A stretch of DNA of 18,817 nucleotides from an uncultured Anaerococcus sp. (lineage in GTDB: Bacteria; Bacillota; Clostridia; Tissierellales; Peptoniphilaceae). A program made the translations under genes and the position numbers. The notes under the pieces were generated by a model. It was given only the letters and a program-made list of their open reading frames with translations, made no database searches and was not told the DNA's origin. Where the stretch lies: the NCBI RefSeq assembly GCF_937934665.1, contig NZ_CALGYW010000043.1, forward strand, positions 1 to 18,817, given 5' to 3'. Shown in pieces: positions 5,732-14,429 of the stretch; positions within the stretch are counted from its first letter, which is position 1; each line of letters begins with the position of its first letter.

Positions 5732-8700
5732 TTATACTTCTTCTGTTTCAGCTTCCTCGATTGATTCGATGTTTTCCTTTATTTGTTCATCTTCTAATTC
5801 TTTGGTTTCATAGTCGATTTCTACGTCGTTGTAGTATTTTAGACCAGTACCCGCTGGAATTAGCTTACCGATGATGATATTTTCTTTTAGACCTCTTAGG
5901 TCGTCAACCTTGCCCTTGATTGATGCATCTGTAAGAACTCTGGTTGTCTCTTGGAAGGATGCGGCTGATAGCCATGAATCTGTTGCAAGACTTGCCTTGG
6001 TGATACCAAGAAGTTCTTGTTCGTAGACTGCTTTTCTCTTGCCAGCTTCTTCCATTTTTTCGTTTACAAGGTCTACATCACGTCTATCTTGTAAGCTTTC
6101 TGGTAGGAATTCTGTATCGCCTGAGTCTAAGATTTTAACTTTCTTTAGCATCTGACGAGCTATAACTTCTATATGTCTATCGTCGATTTCTACACCTTGT
6201 TGTCTGTATACTTTTTGGACTTCCTTAGTGATATAATCTTGAACTCCAACCTTGCCTAAGACATTTAGTACGTCATGTGGATCTAGAGAACCTTCGGTTA
6301 GTTGAGCGCCGATTTCTACTTCTTCACCATCTTTTACTAGGATTCTTGATCCAAATGGAATATTGTATTTCTTGCTTGTGCCGTCAGCGTTTGTTATTTC
6401 AACGTCAGTTTTCTTATCATTTTGGATAAGGGATACTGTACCGGAGTTGGCTGCGATAAAGGCAAGTCCCTTTGGTTTACGAGCTTCAAAAAGCTCCTCA
6501 ACCCTTGGAAGACCTTGGGTAATTCCAACGCCAGCGATACCACCGGAGTGGAAGGTCCTCATGGTTAGCTGAGTACCTGGCTCACCGATTGATTGGGCTG
6601 CGATGATACCTACTGCTTCTCCCATGTTTACGTGTTTGCCTGTTGCAAGGTTTCTACCGTAGCATTTAGCACATACACCTTGTTTGGCCTTACATTCTAG
6701 TACTGACCTTAATTTTACTTCCTTAATACCAGCTGCTACTATCTTATCAGCCAAGTCTTCATCTATTACTTCGTCTTTGTGGACAATGATTTCGCCTGAT
6801 TCATCTTTGATATCTTCAAAGGATGTACGGCCTATAATCCTTGTTCTCAAGTCTTCTATAAGCTCGTTGCCGTCTTTAAATTCGTGGGCTAGTACATAAC
6901 CATCTGAATGACAGTCATCTTCTGTTACTATTACGTCTTGGGATATATCTACCATCCTACGTGTTAGGTAACCTGAATCGGCAGTTCTTAGGGCTGTATC
7001 TGTTAGACCCTTACGAGAACCGTGGGTTGAGATAAAGTACTCTTGTACAGATAGACCTTCTCTAAAGTTAGCCTTGATTGGAATCTCGATAATCTTACCA
7101 TCGGCCTGACTCATAAGTCCACGCATAGCGCCTAGCTGTCTAATCTGGTTGGTAGAACCACGGGCACCAGAGTCCGCAAAGATCTTGATGTTGTTATCAT
7201 CTTTAAGGTCTGCAAGAAGTGCATCTGTTACCTTGTTTGTAGTTTCTTGCCAGATTTCGATTACTTTTTCGTATCTTTCTTGGTCGGTTATTAGACCACG
7301 TCTATAAAGTTTGTCGTACTTATCTACTGCAGCATCTGCCTCATCTATTAGGTCCCATTTTTCTGCTGGGATCTTTACGTCATCCATTGATACAGTTAGA
7401 CCTGATAGGGTTGAGTACTTATAACCTATGTGCTTGATGTAGTCAAGTACTTCTGCAGTTTTGATGTTGCCGTGTTTTCTAAAGCACTTATCGATTATGT
7501 CTTTTAGGGTACCAGAATCAACTAGGGTATCTACTTCAAGTGAGTATGGGTCTTCTTTTCTATTTACATAGCCAAGATCTTGTGGAATACCTTCGTTATA
7601 GATAAACCTACCTACAGAAGATTCTACAATCTTTCCTGGATCCATATCATCTTTTTTAACCCTAACACCTATTTTAGTTTGGTATTCTACTAAGCCTCCT
7701 ACTAGAGCTTTTTTCATCTCGTTGGTTGATTCAAATACCATTCCTTCGCCCTTAGCGCCTTCCTTGATTGTTGTTAGGTAGTAGGCACCAAGCACCATAT
7801 CCTGAGATGGGGTTGTTATTGGCTTACCGTCTTTTAGTCCAAGGATGTTATTGGTTGACATCATTAGAAGTCTTGCCTCTATTTGTGCTTCGTTTGATAG
7901 TGGTAAGTGGATAGCCATCTGGTCACCATCGAAGTCGGCGTTAAAGGCGTTACAAGCTAGTGGGTGAAGCTTTATTGCCTTACCTTCTACAAGGGTTGGT
8001 TCAAAAGCTTGGATACCTAGCCTGTGAAGAGTAGGAGCACGGTTTAGTAAAACTGGGTGGTCCTTGATTACCTCTTCTAGGACTTCATAAACTCTTGGGT
8101 CTTTTTTTTCTACCATTTTCTTGGCAGTTTTTAGGTTGTGAGCCATTTCTTTTTCTACAACCTTATTCATGATAAATGGTTTAAATAACTCTAGGGCCAT
8201 CTCTTGTGGCAGACCACATTGGTTAAATTTAAGGTCTGGACCAACTACGATTACAGAACGGCCTGAGTAGTCAACCCTCTTACCTAGAAGGTTTTGTCTA
8301 AATCTACCGCTCTTACCTTTTAGAAGGTCTGATAGAGATTTCATGTTTCTATTTGATGCACCTGTTACAGCTCTTCCCCTACGACCGTTGTCTATTAGGG
8401 CGTCGACTGCTTCTTGGAGCATTCTTTTTTCGTTTCTTACGATGATTTCTGGAGCCCCTATATCTAGAAGTCTTTTTAGTCTGTTATTTCTGTTGATAAC
8501 TCTCCTGTATAGGTCATTTAGGTCAGAAGTTGCAAACCTACCACCTTCAAGTTGAACCATTGGTCTTAACTCTGGTGGCATTACTGGAAGTACATCTAGG
8601 ATCATCCATTCTGGTTTGTTGCCACTTGTTAAAAAGGCATCTACTACTTCAAGTCTTCTTGATACTCTTACCTTTTTTTGGTTGGAAGATTCATCAAGCT

Positions 8701-9286
8701 CTTTTAGTAGGAGTTCGTATTCTTTTTCTAGGTCTATGTTGAGAAGAAGTTCCTTTACAGCTTCAGCTCCCATAGCTGCTTTAAATTCTGTATCATCCGG
8801 ATATTCTTCTAGGATATCTTGGTATTCTGTTTCTGAGATTTCTTGCTTAACTGCAAGGTCTGTTGAACCAGGATTTATTACTACATAAGATGCAAAGTAA
8901 AGAATTTTCTCTAGTACTCTTGGGCTCATGTCAAGTAAGAGTCCCATCTTTGATGGGATTCCTTTAAAGAACCAAATGTGAGAAACTGGGGCTGCAAGTT
9001 CGATATGACCCATTCTCTCACGTCTAACCTTAGACTTGGTTACTTCTACTCCACATTTTTCACAAACTACACCCTTATATCTCATTCTCTTGTACTTACC
9101 ACAAGAACATTCATAGTCCTTAGTTGGGCCAAATATCTTTTCGCAGAAAAGGCCGTCTTTTTCAGGTTTAAGGGTCCTATAGTTTATAGTTTCAGGTTTT
9201 TTAACCTCGCCATGAGACCAGCTTCGTATTTTTTCTGGGGATGCAACTTTCACCCTCATCCCATAAAATTGATTTAATTCGCTCAT
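5732..9286 (-). CDS. rpoC: DNA-directed RNA polymerase beta' subunit
   Basis: Catalytic subunit of bacterial RNA polymerase, 1184 residues and full length for a Firmicute (Bacillus is about 1200). Features in order: the N-terminal zinc ribbon with Cys60, Cys62, Cys75 and Cys78; the clamp and rudder region; the absolutely conserved NADFDGDQ at about 449-456, whose aspartates bind the active-site magnesium; the second zinc site, beginning with the Cys in DDCHSDG near 791 and continuing in CKAKQGVCAKC near 863-875; and the bridge helix/trigger loop block GEAVGIIAAQSIGEPGTQLTMRTFHSGG near 887-915. No intein, frameshift or large insertion is seen. The C-terminus is acidic (EEAETEEV). The gene starts 14 bases after the rpoB stop with an AAGGGAAG ribosome binding site, the usual co-transcribed arrangement. 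Confidence 0.99.
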   Translation of the reverse strand: MSELNQFYGMRVKVASPEKIRSWSHGEVKKPETINYRTLKPEKDGLFCEKIFGPTKDYECSCGKYKRMRYKGVVCEKCGVEVTKSKVRRERMGHIELAAPVSHIWFFKGIPSKMGLLLDMSPRVLEKILYFASYVVINPGSTDLAVKQEISETEYQDILEEYPDDTEFKAAMGAEAVKELLLNIDLEKEYELLLKELDESSNQKKVRVSRRLEVVDAFLTSGNKPEWMILDVLPVMPPELRPMVQLEGGRFATSDLNDLYRRVINRNNRLKRLLDIGAPEIIVRNEKRMLQEAVDALIDNGRRGRAVTGASNRNMKSLSDLLKGKSGRFRQNLLGKRVDYSGRSVIVVGPDLKFNQCGLPQEMALELFKPFIMNKVVEKEMAHNLKTAKKMVEKKDPRVYEVLEEVIKDHPVLLNRAPTLHRLGIQAFEPTLVEGKAIKLHPLACNAFNADFDGDQMAIHLPLSNEAQIEARLLMMSTNNILGLKDGKPITTPSQDMVLGAYYLTTIKEGAKGEGMVFESTNEMKKALVGGLVEYQTKIGVRVKKDDMDPGKIVESSVGRFIYNEGIPQDLGYVNRKEDPYSLEVDTLVDSGTLKDIIDKCFRKHGNIKTAEVLDYIKHIGYKYSTLSGLTVSMDDVKIPAEKWDLIDEADAAVDKYDKLYRRGLITDQERYEKVIEIWQETTNKVTDALLADLKDDNNIKIFADSGARGSTNQIRQLGAMRGLMSQADGKIIEIPIKANFREGLSVQEYFISTHGSRKGLTDTALRTADSGYLTRRMVDISQDVIVTEDDCHSDGYVLAHEFKDGNELIEDLRTRIIGRTSFEDIKDESGEIIVHKDEVIDEDLADKIVAAGIKEVKLRSVLECKAKQGVCAKCYGRNLATGKHVNMGEAVGIIAAQSIGEPGTQLTMRTFHSGGIAGVGITQGLPRVEELFEARKPKGLAFIAANSGTVSLIQNDKKTDVEITNADGTSKKYNIPFGSRILVKDGEEVEIGAQLTEGSLDPHDVLNVLGKVGVQDYITKEVQKVYRQQGVEIDDRHIEVIARQMLKKVKILDSGDTEFLPESLQDRRDVDLVNEKMEEAGKRKAVYEQELLGITKASLATDSWLSAASFQETTRVLTDASIKGKVDDLRGLKENIIIGKLIPAGTGLKYYNDVEIDYETKELEDEQIKENIESIEEAETEEV

Positions 9287-9300
9287 AAACTTCCCTTCTC

Positions 9301-12300
9301 CTAAGCTTCGCTACCTTCTGCCTCTTTTTCTTTTTTAGGGGCATTAGCTTTTGCTAGTAACTTGCTTTGGTTTCTAATCTTTGACGCGTCTATCTTTTCT
9401 ACTTGAGAGAACCTATCTTGTTCGTCGATATTTTCCTTAAGCTCAATTACATCTCCCTCTTCATCTAGAAGTTCCACGTCTAGAGCCAGTGATTGAAGCT
9501 CTTTTACTAAAACTTTGAATGATTCAGGTGTACCTGGCTCAGGAATATTTTCGCCCTTTACTATTGATTCATAGGTCTTAACCCTACCTGTAACGTCATC
9601 ACTTTTTACAGTTAGGATTTCTTGTAATGTGTGGCTTGCGCCGTAGGCCTCTAGGGCCCATACCTCCATCTCACCAAATCTTTGGCCACCAAATTGTGCC
9701 TTACCACCAAGTGGTTGTTGGGTTACAAGTGAGTATGGTCCAATTGATCTAGCGTGGATTTTCTCTTCTACCATATGGTGAAGCTTAAGCATGTACATAA
9801 CGCCTACTGTTACTGGGTTTTCAAAAGGAAGGCCTGTTCTACCGTCACGAAGCTTAATCTTACCTGTTTTATTTACGAAAGGAGCTACTTTTTTAGCTTC
9901 TTCTAGGACATCTTCTATTTCTGTATCCATAGCACCATCAAATACTGGTGTTGCTATCTTCCAGCCAAGTGTCCTTGCTGCAAGACCCATATGAACTTCA
10001 AGTACCTGACCAAGGTTCATACGAGATGGGATACCTAGTGGGTTTAGGCAGATTTGGATAGGGGTTCCGTCTGGTAAAAATGGCATATCTTCTCTTGGAA
10101 GAATCCTTGAAACAACACCCTTGTTACCGTGACGACCACACATCTTATCTCCTACCATGATCTTTCTCTTGGTAGCTACATAAACTCTTATTACTTTATT
10201 TACACCTGGAGCTAGTTCGTCTCCATCTTTTTTGTTGTATTCTTTAACATCAACTACGATTCCCTTTTCACCGTGAGGTACCTTTAGGGATGTATCTCTA
10301 ACTTCTCTTGCTTTTTCACCGAAGATTGCACGTAGAAGTCTTTCTTCTGGTGATAGTTCAGTTTCTCCCTTTGGAGATACCTTACCTACTAGGATATCTC
10401 CGCTTGTTACTTCTGCACCGATTCTAATAACACCATTTTCGTCAAGATCTTTTTTCATATCGTCGCCGACATTTGGTATGTCCTTGGTTATCTCTTCTGC
10501 ACCAAGCTTGGTTTCCCTTGCTTCACACTCGTGCTCTTCTATGTGAACTGATGTTAAAACGTCATTTATTACTAGCTCTTCATTAAGGAGCATAGCATCC
10601 TCGAAGTTGTATCCTTCCCAAGTTGTAAAGGCTATTAGGATATTTTTACCAAGAGCAAGCTCTCCATTGTCTGTAGATGGTCCGTCTGCTAAAACTTGGC
10701 CAGCTTTAACCTCTTCATCTAATTTTACGATTGTTCTTTGGTTTATAGTTGTACCTTGGTTAGCTCTTTCAAATTTAAGAAGGTCGTAAGTTATTACGTC
10801 ACCGTCTGTTGGTTTTACCTTTATCTTATCAGCTGAAACGTAAACTACTTTACCGTCTGTTTTTGAAACTACACATACACCTGAGTCTTTTGCAGCTCTG
10901 TGCTCCATACCTGTTGCAACTATAGGTGCAGCTGATTTGATAAGTGGAACTGCCTGACGCTGCATGTTAGCACCCATAAGTGCTCTGGTTGAGTCGTCGT
11001 TTTCAAGGAATGGTATTAGAGAAGCTCCTACAGATACGATCTGTTGAGGAGATACGTCCATGTACTGTATGTCATCTCTTGGGTAAATATCATTTTCACC
11101 CCTAAAACCACGACCAGATACTCTTTCATTTACAAATCTACTGTTTTCATCAAGTGGCTCGTTGGCTTGGGCTATGATAAAGTTATCTTCAACATCTGCT
11201 GTTAGGTAGTCGATTTCGTCAGAAACTACCCCACCTTCTTTAACAACTCTATATGGGGTTTCGATAAAGCCGTACTTGTTAACTCTAGCATAGGTTGTAA
11301 GTGATGTGATAAGACCGATGTTTGGTCCTTCTGGTGTCTCTATTGGACAAATTCTACCGTAGTGAGAATCGTGAACGTCTCTTACTTCTACACCTGCCCT
11401 ATCTCTTGAAAGACCACCAGGTCCTAGGGCTGAGAGTCTTCTCTTGTGAGTAAGCTCACTCATTGGGTTGGTTTGGTCCATAAATTGTGATAATTGGGAT
11501 GAACCAAAGAATTCTTTAATAACAGCTGTTACTGGCTTGATATTGATTAGGCCTTGTGGTGTTGCTATATCAGGATCTTGGGTTGTCATTCTTTCACGAA
11601 CAACTCTTTCCATCCTAGCAAGACCTACCCTAAATTGGTTTTGAAGAAGTTCTCCAACTCCTCTTACACGACGGTTGCCTAAGTGGTCGATATCGTCAGT
11701 TTCACCAACACCTTCAAAGAGGTTAAATTGGTAGTTTACAACTGCAAGTATGTCTGCCTTGGTTATATTTTTTGGAGAAAGTTCTTTTTTTCTTCTTTGC
11801 ATCATCTTTTTAAGCTCTTCGTCATCTTCGGCTTCTTCGATGATTTCAGTCATAACTGGGTAGTAAACTTTTTCGCTAAAGTCATCAAAGTCTATGTCAA
11901 GACTTTCTAGTCTTTCAAAGGCATGGATGTCAACGAAATTGTTACCTACTATCTTAAGTACTTGCTCTTCGTTATCAGCATTAACTTTCTTTATATAAAC
12001 TGAAACGAGACCTGAGTTTTCTATAGCGATAGCAGTCTCTTCGCTAATAACTTCTCCTTCTTTAACAAAGATTTCTCCAGTTTCAGAATCTATTACATCA
12101 CTTGCTGCTACTTCCCCTATTATTCTTGGGGCAAGGGCTAGTTTTAGGTTGTATTTATACCTACCAACCCTAGCTAAATCATATCTTCTATCGTCAAATA
12201 GGAGATTATTTATAAGGGTAGTAGCTGATTCTACTGACGCTGGGTCACCTGGTTTTAATTTTCTATATATTTCTATAAGGGCTTCTTCACTATTTTCAGA

Positions 12301-12978
12301 ATTTTCCTTTTCAAGGGTATTTCTTAAGTGCTTGGTATCACCAAGAGCCTCTATAATCTCTTCATCTGTATCAAACAAAAGCGCACGTACTAATGTAGTA
12401 GCTGGAAGCTTTCTAGTCCTATCAAGTCTTACGTTTACGGTATGACTTGCATCTGTATCAAACTCTATCCAAGCTCCCCTATTTGGTATAACTGTAGATG
12501 AGTATTGCTTATCCCCGCTCTTGTCTGTTTCTTCTGCATAGTAAACACCTGGAGATCTTACAAGCTGGCTTACTATAACTCTTTCCGCACCATTTATAAC
12601 AAAGGTTGCAGAATCAGTCATCATTGGGAAATCCCCCATGAAAACTTCTTGTCTTTTGATCTCACCAGTTTCTTTATTAAACAATATAGCCATCACCTTT
12701 AGGTCTCTAGCATAGGTTAGGTCTTTATATTTCGCTTCTTTAAGGCTATATTTAGGTTCTTCATCAAACTCAAAGCCTGTAAATTCTAGGCTTAGCTTGC
12801 CATTATAATCTTCGATTGGGGAAATATCTTCAAGGATTTCTCCCAAACCTTCTTTTATAAACCACTCATATGAGTCTTTTTGAACTTTTAATAAATTTGG
12901 TAAATCTAAGACTTCAGGAAACTTTGAAAATGACATTCTCTCAGTTTTCCCATAATATTTTTTATGATATTGGGCCAT
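9301..12978 (-). CDS. rpoB: DNA-directed RNA polymerase beta subunit
   Basis: Second large catalytic subunit of RNA polymerase, 1225 residues. The protein opens with the MSFSKFPEVLDLPNLLKVQKDSYEWFI block and contains the lobe motif QLVRSPGVYY. The rifampicin-binding region, about residues 487-520, is SSQLSQFMDQTNPMSELTHKRRLSALGPGG in outline; the residues equivalent to E. coli Asp516, His526 and Ser531 are all wild type, which predicts rifampicin sensitivity. The catalytic-core motif MVGDKMCGRHGNKGVVS lies near 930-945. The C-terminal anchor QRFGEMEVWALEAYGA is intact. The start is supported by AAGGAG eight bases upstream. The usual rplJ-rplL pair is not directly upstream; instead a 410-bp leader with candidate promoters separates rpoB from a divergent membrane-protein gene, so rpoBC appears to form its own transcription unit. 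Confidence 0.99.
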   Translation of the reverse strand: MAQYHKKYYGKTERMSFSKFPEVLDLPNLLKVQKDSYEWFIKEGLGEILEDISPIEDYNGKLSLEFTGFEFDEEPKYSLKEAKYKDLTYARDLKVMAILFNKETGEIKRQEVFMGDFPMMTDSATFVINGAERVIVSQLVRSPGVYYAEETDKSGDKQYSSTVIPNRGAWIEFDTDASHTVNVRLDRTRKLPATTLVRALLFDTDEEIIEALGDTKHLRNTLEKENSENSEEALIEIYRKLKPGDPASVESATTLINNLLFDDRRYDLARVGRYKYNLKLALAPRIIGEVAASDVIDSETGEIFVKEGEVISEETAIAIENSGLVSVYIKKVNADNEEQVLKIVGNNFVDIHAFERLESLDIDFDDFSEKVYYPVMTEIIEEAEDDEELKKMMQRRKKELSPKNITKADILAVVNYQFNLFEGVGETDDIDHLGNRRVRGVGELLQNQFRVGLARMERVVRERMTTQDPDIATPQGLINIKPVTAVIKEFFGSSQLSQFMDQTNPMSELTHKRRLSALGPGGLSRDRAGVEVRDVHDSHYGRICPIETPEGPNIGLITSLTTYARVNKYGFIETPYRVVKEGGVVSDEIDYLTADVEDNFIIAQANEPLDENSRFVNERVSGRGFRGENDIYPRDDIQYMDVSPQQIVSVGASLIPFLENDDSTRALMGANMQRQAVPLIKSAAPIVATGMEHRAAKDSGVCVVSKTDGKVVYVSADKIKVKPTDGDVITYDLLKFERANQGTTINQRTIVKLDEEVKAGQVLADGPSTDNGELALGKNILIAFTTWEGYNFEDAMLLNEELVINDVLTSVHIEEHECEARETKLGAEEITKDIPNVGDDMKKDLDENGVIRIGAEVTSGDILVGKVSPKGETELSPEERLLRAIFGEKAREVRDTSLKVPHGEKGIVVDVKEYNKKDGDELAPGVNKVIRVYVATKRKIMVGDKMCGRHGNKGVVSRILPREDMPFLPDGTPIQICLNPLGIPSRMNLGQVLEVHMGLAARTLGWKIATPVFDGAMDTEIEDVLEEAKKVAPFVNKTGKIKLRDGRTGLPFENPVTVGVMYMLKLHHMVEEKIHARSIGPYSLVTQQPLGGKAQFGGQRFGEMEVWALEAYGASHTLQEILTVKSDDVTGRVKTYESIVKGENIPEPGTPESFKVLVKELQSLALDVELLDEEGDVIELKENIDEQDRFSQVEKIDASKIRNQSKLLAKANAPKKEKEAEGSEA

Positions 12979-12997
12979 TCTTACTCCTTACTCTTTG

Positions 12998-13023
12998 CAA
13001 AAATAGGACAAATAATCTTTGTC
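12998..13023 (-). promoter_or_regulatory. Leader hairpin upstream of rpoB
   Basis: In the rpoB leader RNA, GACAAA and TTTGTC form a perfect six-base-pair stem with a five-base loop, followed by CCTATTTTTG. It resembles a weak terminator and ends about 20 bases before the start codon. It could act as an attenuator or stabilise the leader; the short AU-rich stem makes either role uncertain. An upstream GAGAT-T6-ATCTC hairpin is also possible in the same leader. Confidence 0.35.
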
Positions 13024-13040
13024 TTCTTGAGATAAAAAAA

Positions 13041-13113
13041 TCTCGATAAATAGATTTCTAGCAATTGTATATTATACTCTTACAACAATCAACCTTCAAG
13101 GTATTTATCGAGA
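13041..13113. repeat. 12-bp perfect inverted repeat flanking the proximal rpoBC promoter
   Basis: TCTCGATAAATA (13041-13052) is the exact reverse complement of TATTTATCGAGA (13102-13113). The 49 bases between the arms contain the whole proximal promoter. The arms could be paired operator half-sites, an RNA stem in transcripts from the upstream promoter, or the ends of a small invertible segment. Confidence 0.8.
13071..13099 (-). promoter_or_regulatory. Proximal promoter of rpoBC
   Basis: On the minus strand TTGAAG (13094-13099) and a perfect TATAAT (13071-13076) are separated by the ideal 17 bases. The predicted start is near 13064, giving a leader of about 86 bases. Confidence 0.75.
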
Positions 13114-13166
13114 ATTTTCCCCTATTCTACTTGTTTTTCTCTTACATTTTTTCATGCTATCTAATT

Positions 13167-13194
13167 ATGATATAAGATAATTAGTATTTGTCAA
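13167..13194 (-). promoter_or_regulatory. Distal promoter of rpoBC
   Basis: On the minus strand a perfect TTGACA (13189-13194) is followed after 16 bases by TATCAT (13167-13172). Transcripts from here would contain both arms of the 12-bp inverted repeat and could fold it as a stem. Confidence 0.6.
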
Positions 13195-13365
13195 TACTTA
13201 TAATAGTTTTTAGCAAAAATTTATTGCGCTCAACCCCCATGAAAATCAAGAAAGAAAACCTTTGAAAATAAATCTTAAAAAAATCTTTCTATATATAACT
13301 TAGAGTCTTGCTTTTTACTTATTTTCACTATACAATTATTTAATATATAAACAATTCTAATTTTG

Positions 13366-13374
13366 TGATATAAT
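13366..13374 (+). promoter_or_regulatory. Extended -10 promoter of the membrane-protein gene
   Basis: TGATATAAT is a consensus extended -10, 19 bases before the start codon; no good -35 is seen. The predicted leader is only about 11 bases and begins at the GGAGGA ribosome binding site. A second TATAAT at 13377-13382 lies too close to the ATG to be useful. Confidence 0.6.
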
Positions 13375-13392
13375 GGATATAATGGAGGACTT

Positions 13393-14358
13393 ATGAAAGA
13401 CTTTATAAAATTTTTTAGCATAATCACAGGATTATTTAGATCGATAATAAGCATTCTTTTGCTTTTGTCTATTGGTTTTGTAATCTTTGTTGATACCAAC
13501 CTATTTCTAGCAAGTTTTGACCTAATAGGGATAAATAATATAGGCAGAGGGATACTAAAACCCCTAGTCCTAGCCATACTTATCCTAGCCTTTGTTATAA
13601 ACACTGCCATTAGCAGAAATATATTCAAGGCAGGCGAAAACGGTAAGGGCCATCTCGCAAATGTATTTTTTGGCCTAGTATTTTTGGCTATAGATGCTTT
13701 TCTTTATTTCTACTTTAGGGAAAAGCTTCTATATATCCTAATAGCCTTCAGTGGTCTTTTAGTAATAAATTCACTAATAGGCCTTATAGCAAACTTTAAG
13801 GGTGTTTACAACACAAATATTCCAGAAAAAAAGACCGAATATGTCGAAGTTAAGACAAATGTAAGCGAAAAAGAAGATAGTGAAAGTCCTATAAGACTTG
13901 ACTTTGGGGAAGCTAAGGACGATAAGGATGAGGTAAATATCCTTAAAAAAGACGACACCACAATTGATGGCAAGACAGTTATAAGAACAAGCCAACTTAT
14001 AAAGGAAGATACAGACCTTAGCACAGAAGCTAAAGACACTGACCTTACAGAAGAAAGAAATAAGCTAATAAATAACAAAAATAGCAAAAAAGATAGTAAA
14101 GAAACTAGTAAGATTGAAGACACTGCTAAAAAGGATGAGGAAACTACCCTTGCCGCGAAAGAAGCAGAAGCAAAGTTAAAAACCAATACCCCTACTACGC
14201 TAAAGGACGTAGAAGAGGCTAAGAAAAATATAAACAAGGTTGTAGAAGATAAGGGAAGTAAGGATAAGACCTACGATCCTGACCTAGCAGATGAAATCAA
14301 AAAGAAAGAAGAAGAAAAAATCTATACAAAGAAAAACTTTGTAAAAGATGACAACTGA
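13393..14358 (+). CDS. Four-helix membrane protein with long charged cytoplasmic tail (unknown function)
   Basis: I do not recognise this 321-residue protein. It has four hydrophobic segments at roughly residues 8-33, 56-74, 88-108 and 111-134. Positive charges (MKDFIK at the start, SRNIFKAGENGKGH between helices 2 and 3, KGVYNTNIPEKK after helix 4) predict that both ends are cytoplasmic. Residues 140-321 are extremely rich in Lys, Asp, Glu and Thr and look mostly disordered, with heptad-like Lys/Glu-rich stretches near 255-285 and 300-321. No enzymatic motif, LPXTG anchor or signal peptide is visible. The ATG is supported by GGAGGA four bases upstream, and coding character is supported by codon use matching the neighbours. 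It is divergent from rpoB and upstream of fbp, separated from fbp by a strong hairpin. A scaffold or tether role would be speculation. Confidence 0.8.
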   Translation: MKDFIKFFSIITGLFRSIISILLLLSIGFVIFVDTNLFLASFDLIGINNIGRGILKPLVLAILILAFVINTAISRNIFKAGENGKGHLANVFFGLVFLAIDAFLYFYFREKLLYILIAFSGLLVINSLIGLIANFKGVYNTNIPEKKTEYVEVKTNVSEKEDSESPIRLDFGEAKDDKDEVNILKKDDTTIDGKTVIRTSQLIKEDTDLSTEAKDTDLTEERNKLINNKNSKKDSKETSKIEDTAKKDEETTLAAKEAEAKLKTNTPTTLKDVEEAKKNINKVVEDKGSKDKTYDPDLADEIKKKEEEKIYTKKNFVKDDN

Positions 14359-14359
14359 G

Positions 14360-14406
14360 GGGCTGTGCGCTCTTAAGGCGAGATAGTCTTAAGGGCCAGC
14401 CCTTTT
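14360..14406 (+). terminator. Strong hairpin abutting the membrane-protein stop codon
   Basis: GGGCTG pairs with CAGCCC, and inside it GCTCTTAAG pairs with CTTAAGGGC (one G-U pair), giving a stem of about 15 base pairs followed by four T and then A residues. It begins one base after the stop codon and ends 23 bases before fbp. It is probably a terminator or partial attenuator between the two genes. Confidence 0.8.
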
Positions 14407-14429
14407 AAAAACCAAAAAAAGGAGAAGAT

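Noticed and set aside
13806..14237. A minus-strand ORF rich in Ser, Leu and Val that could look like a membrane protein.
   Set aside because: It is the antisense shadow of the Lys/Asp/Glu/Thr-rich tail of the plus-strand membrane protein and has no ribosome binding site.
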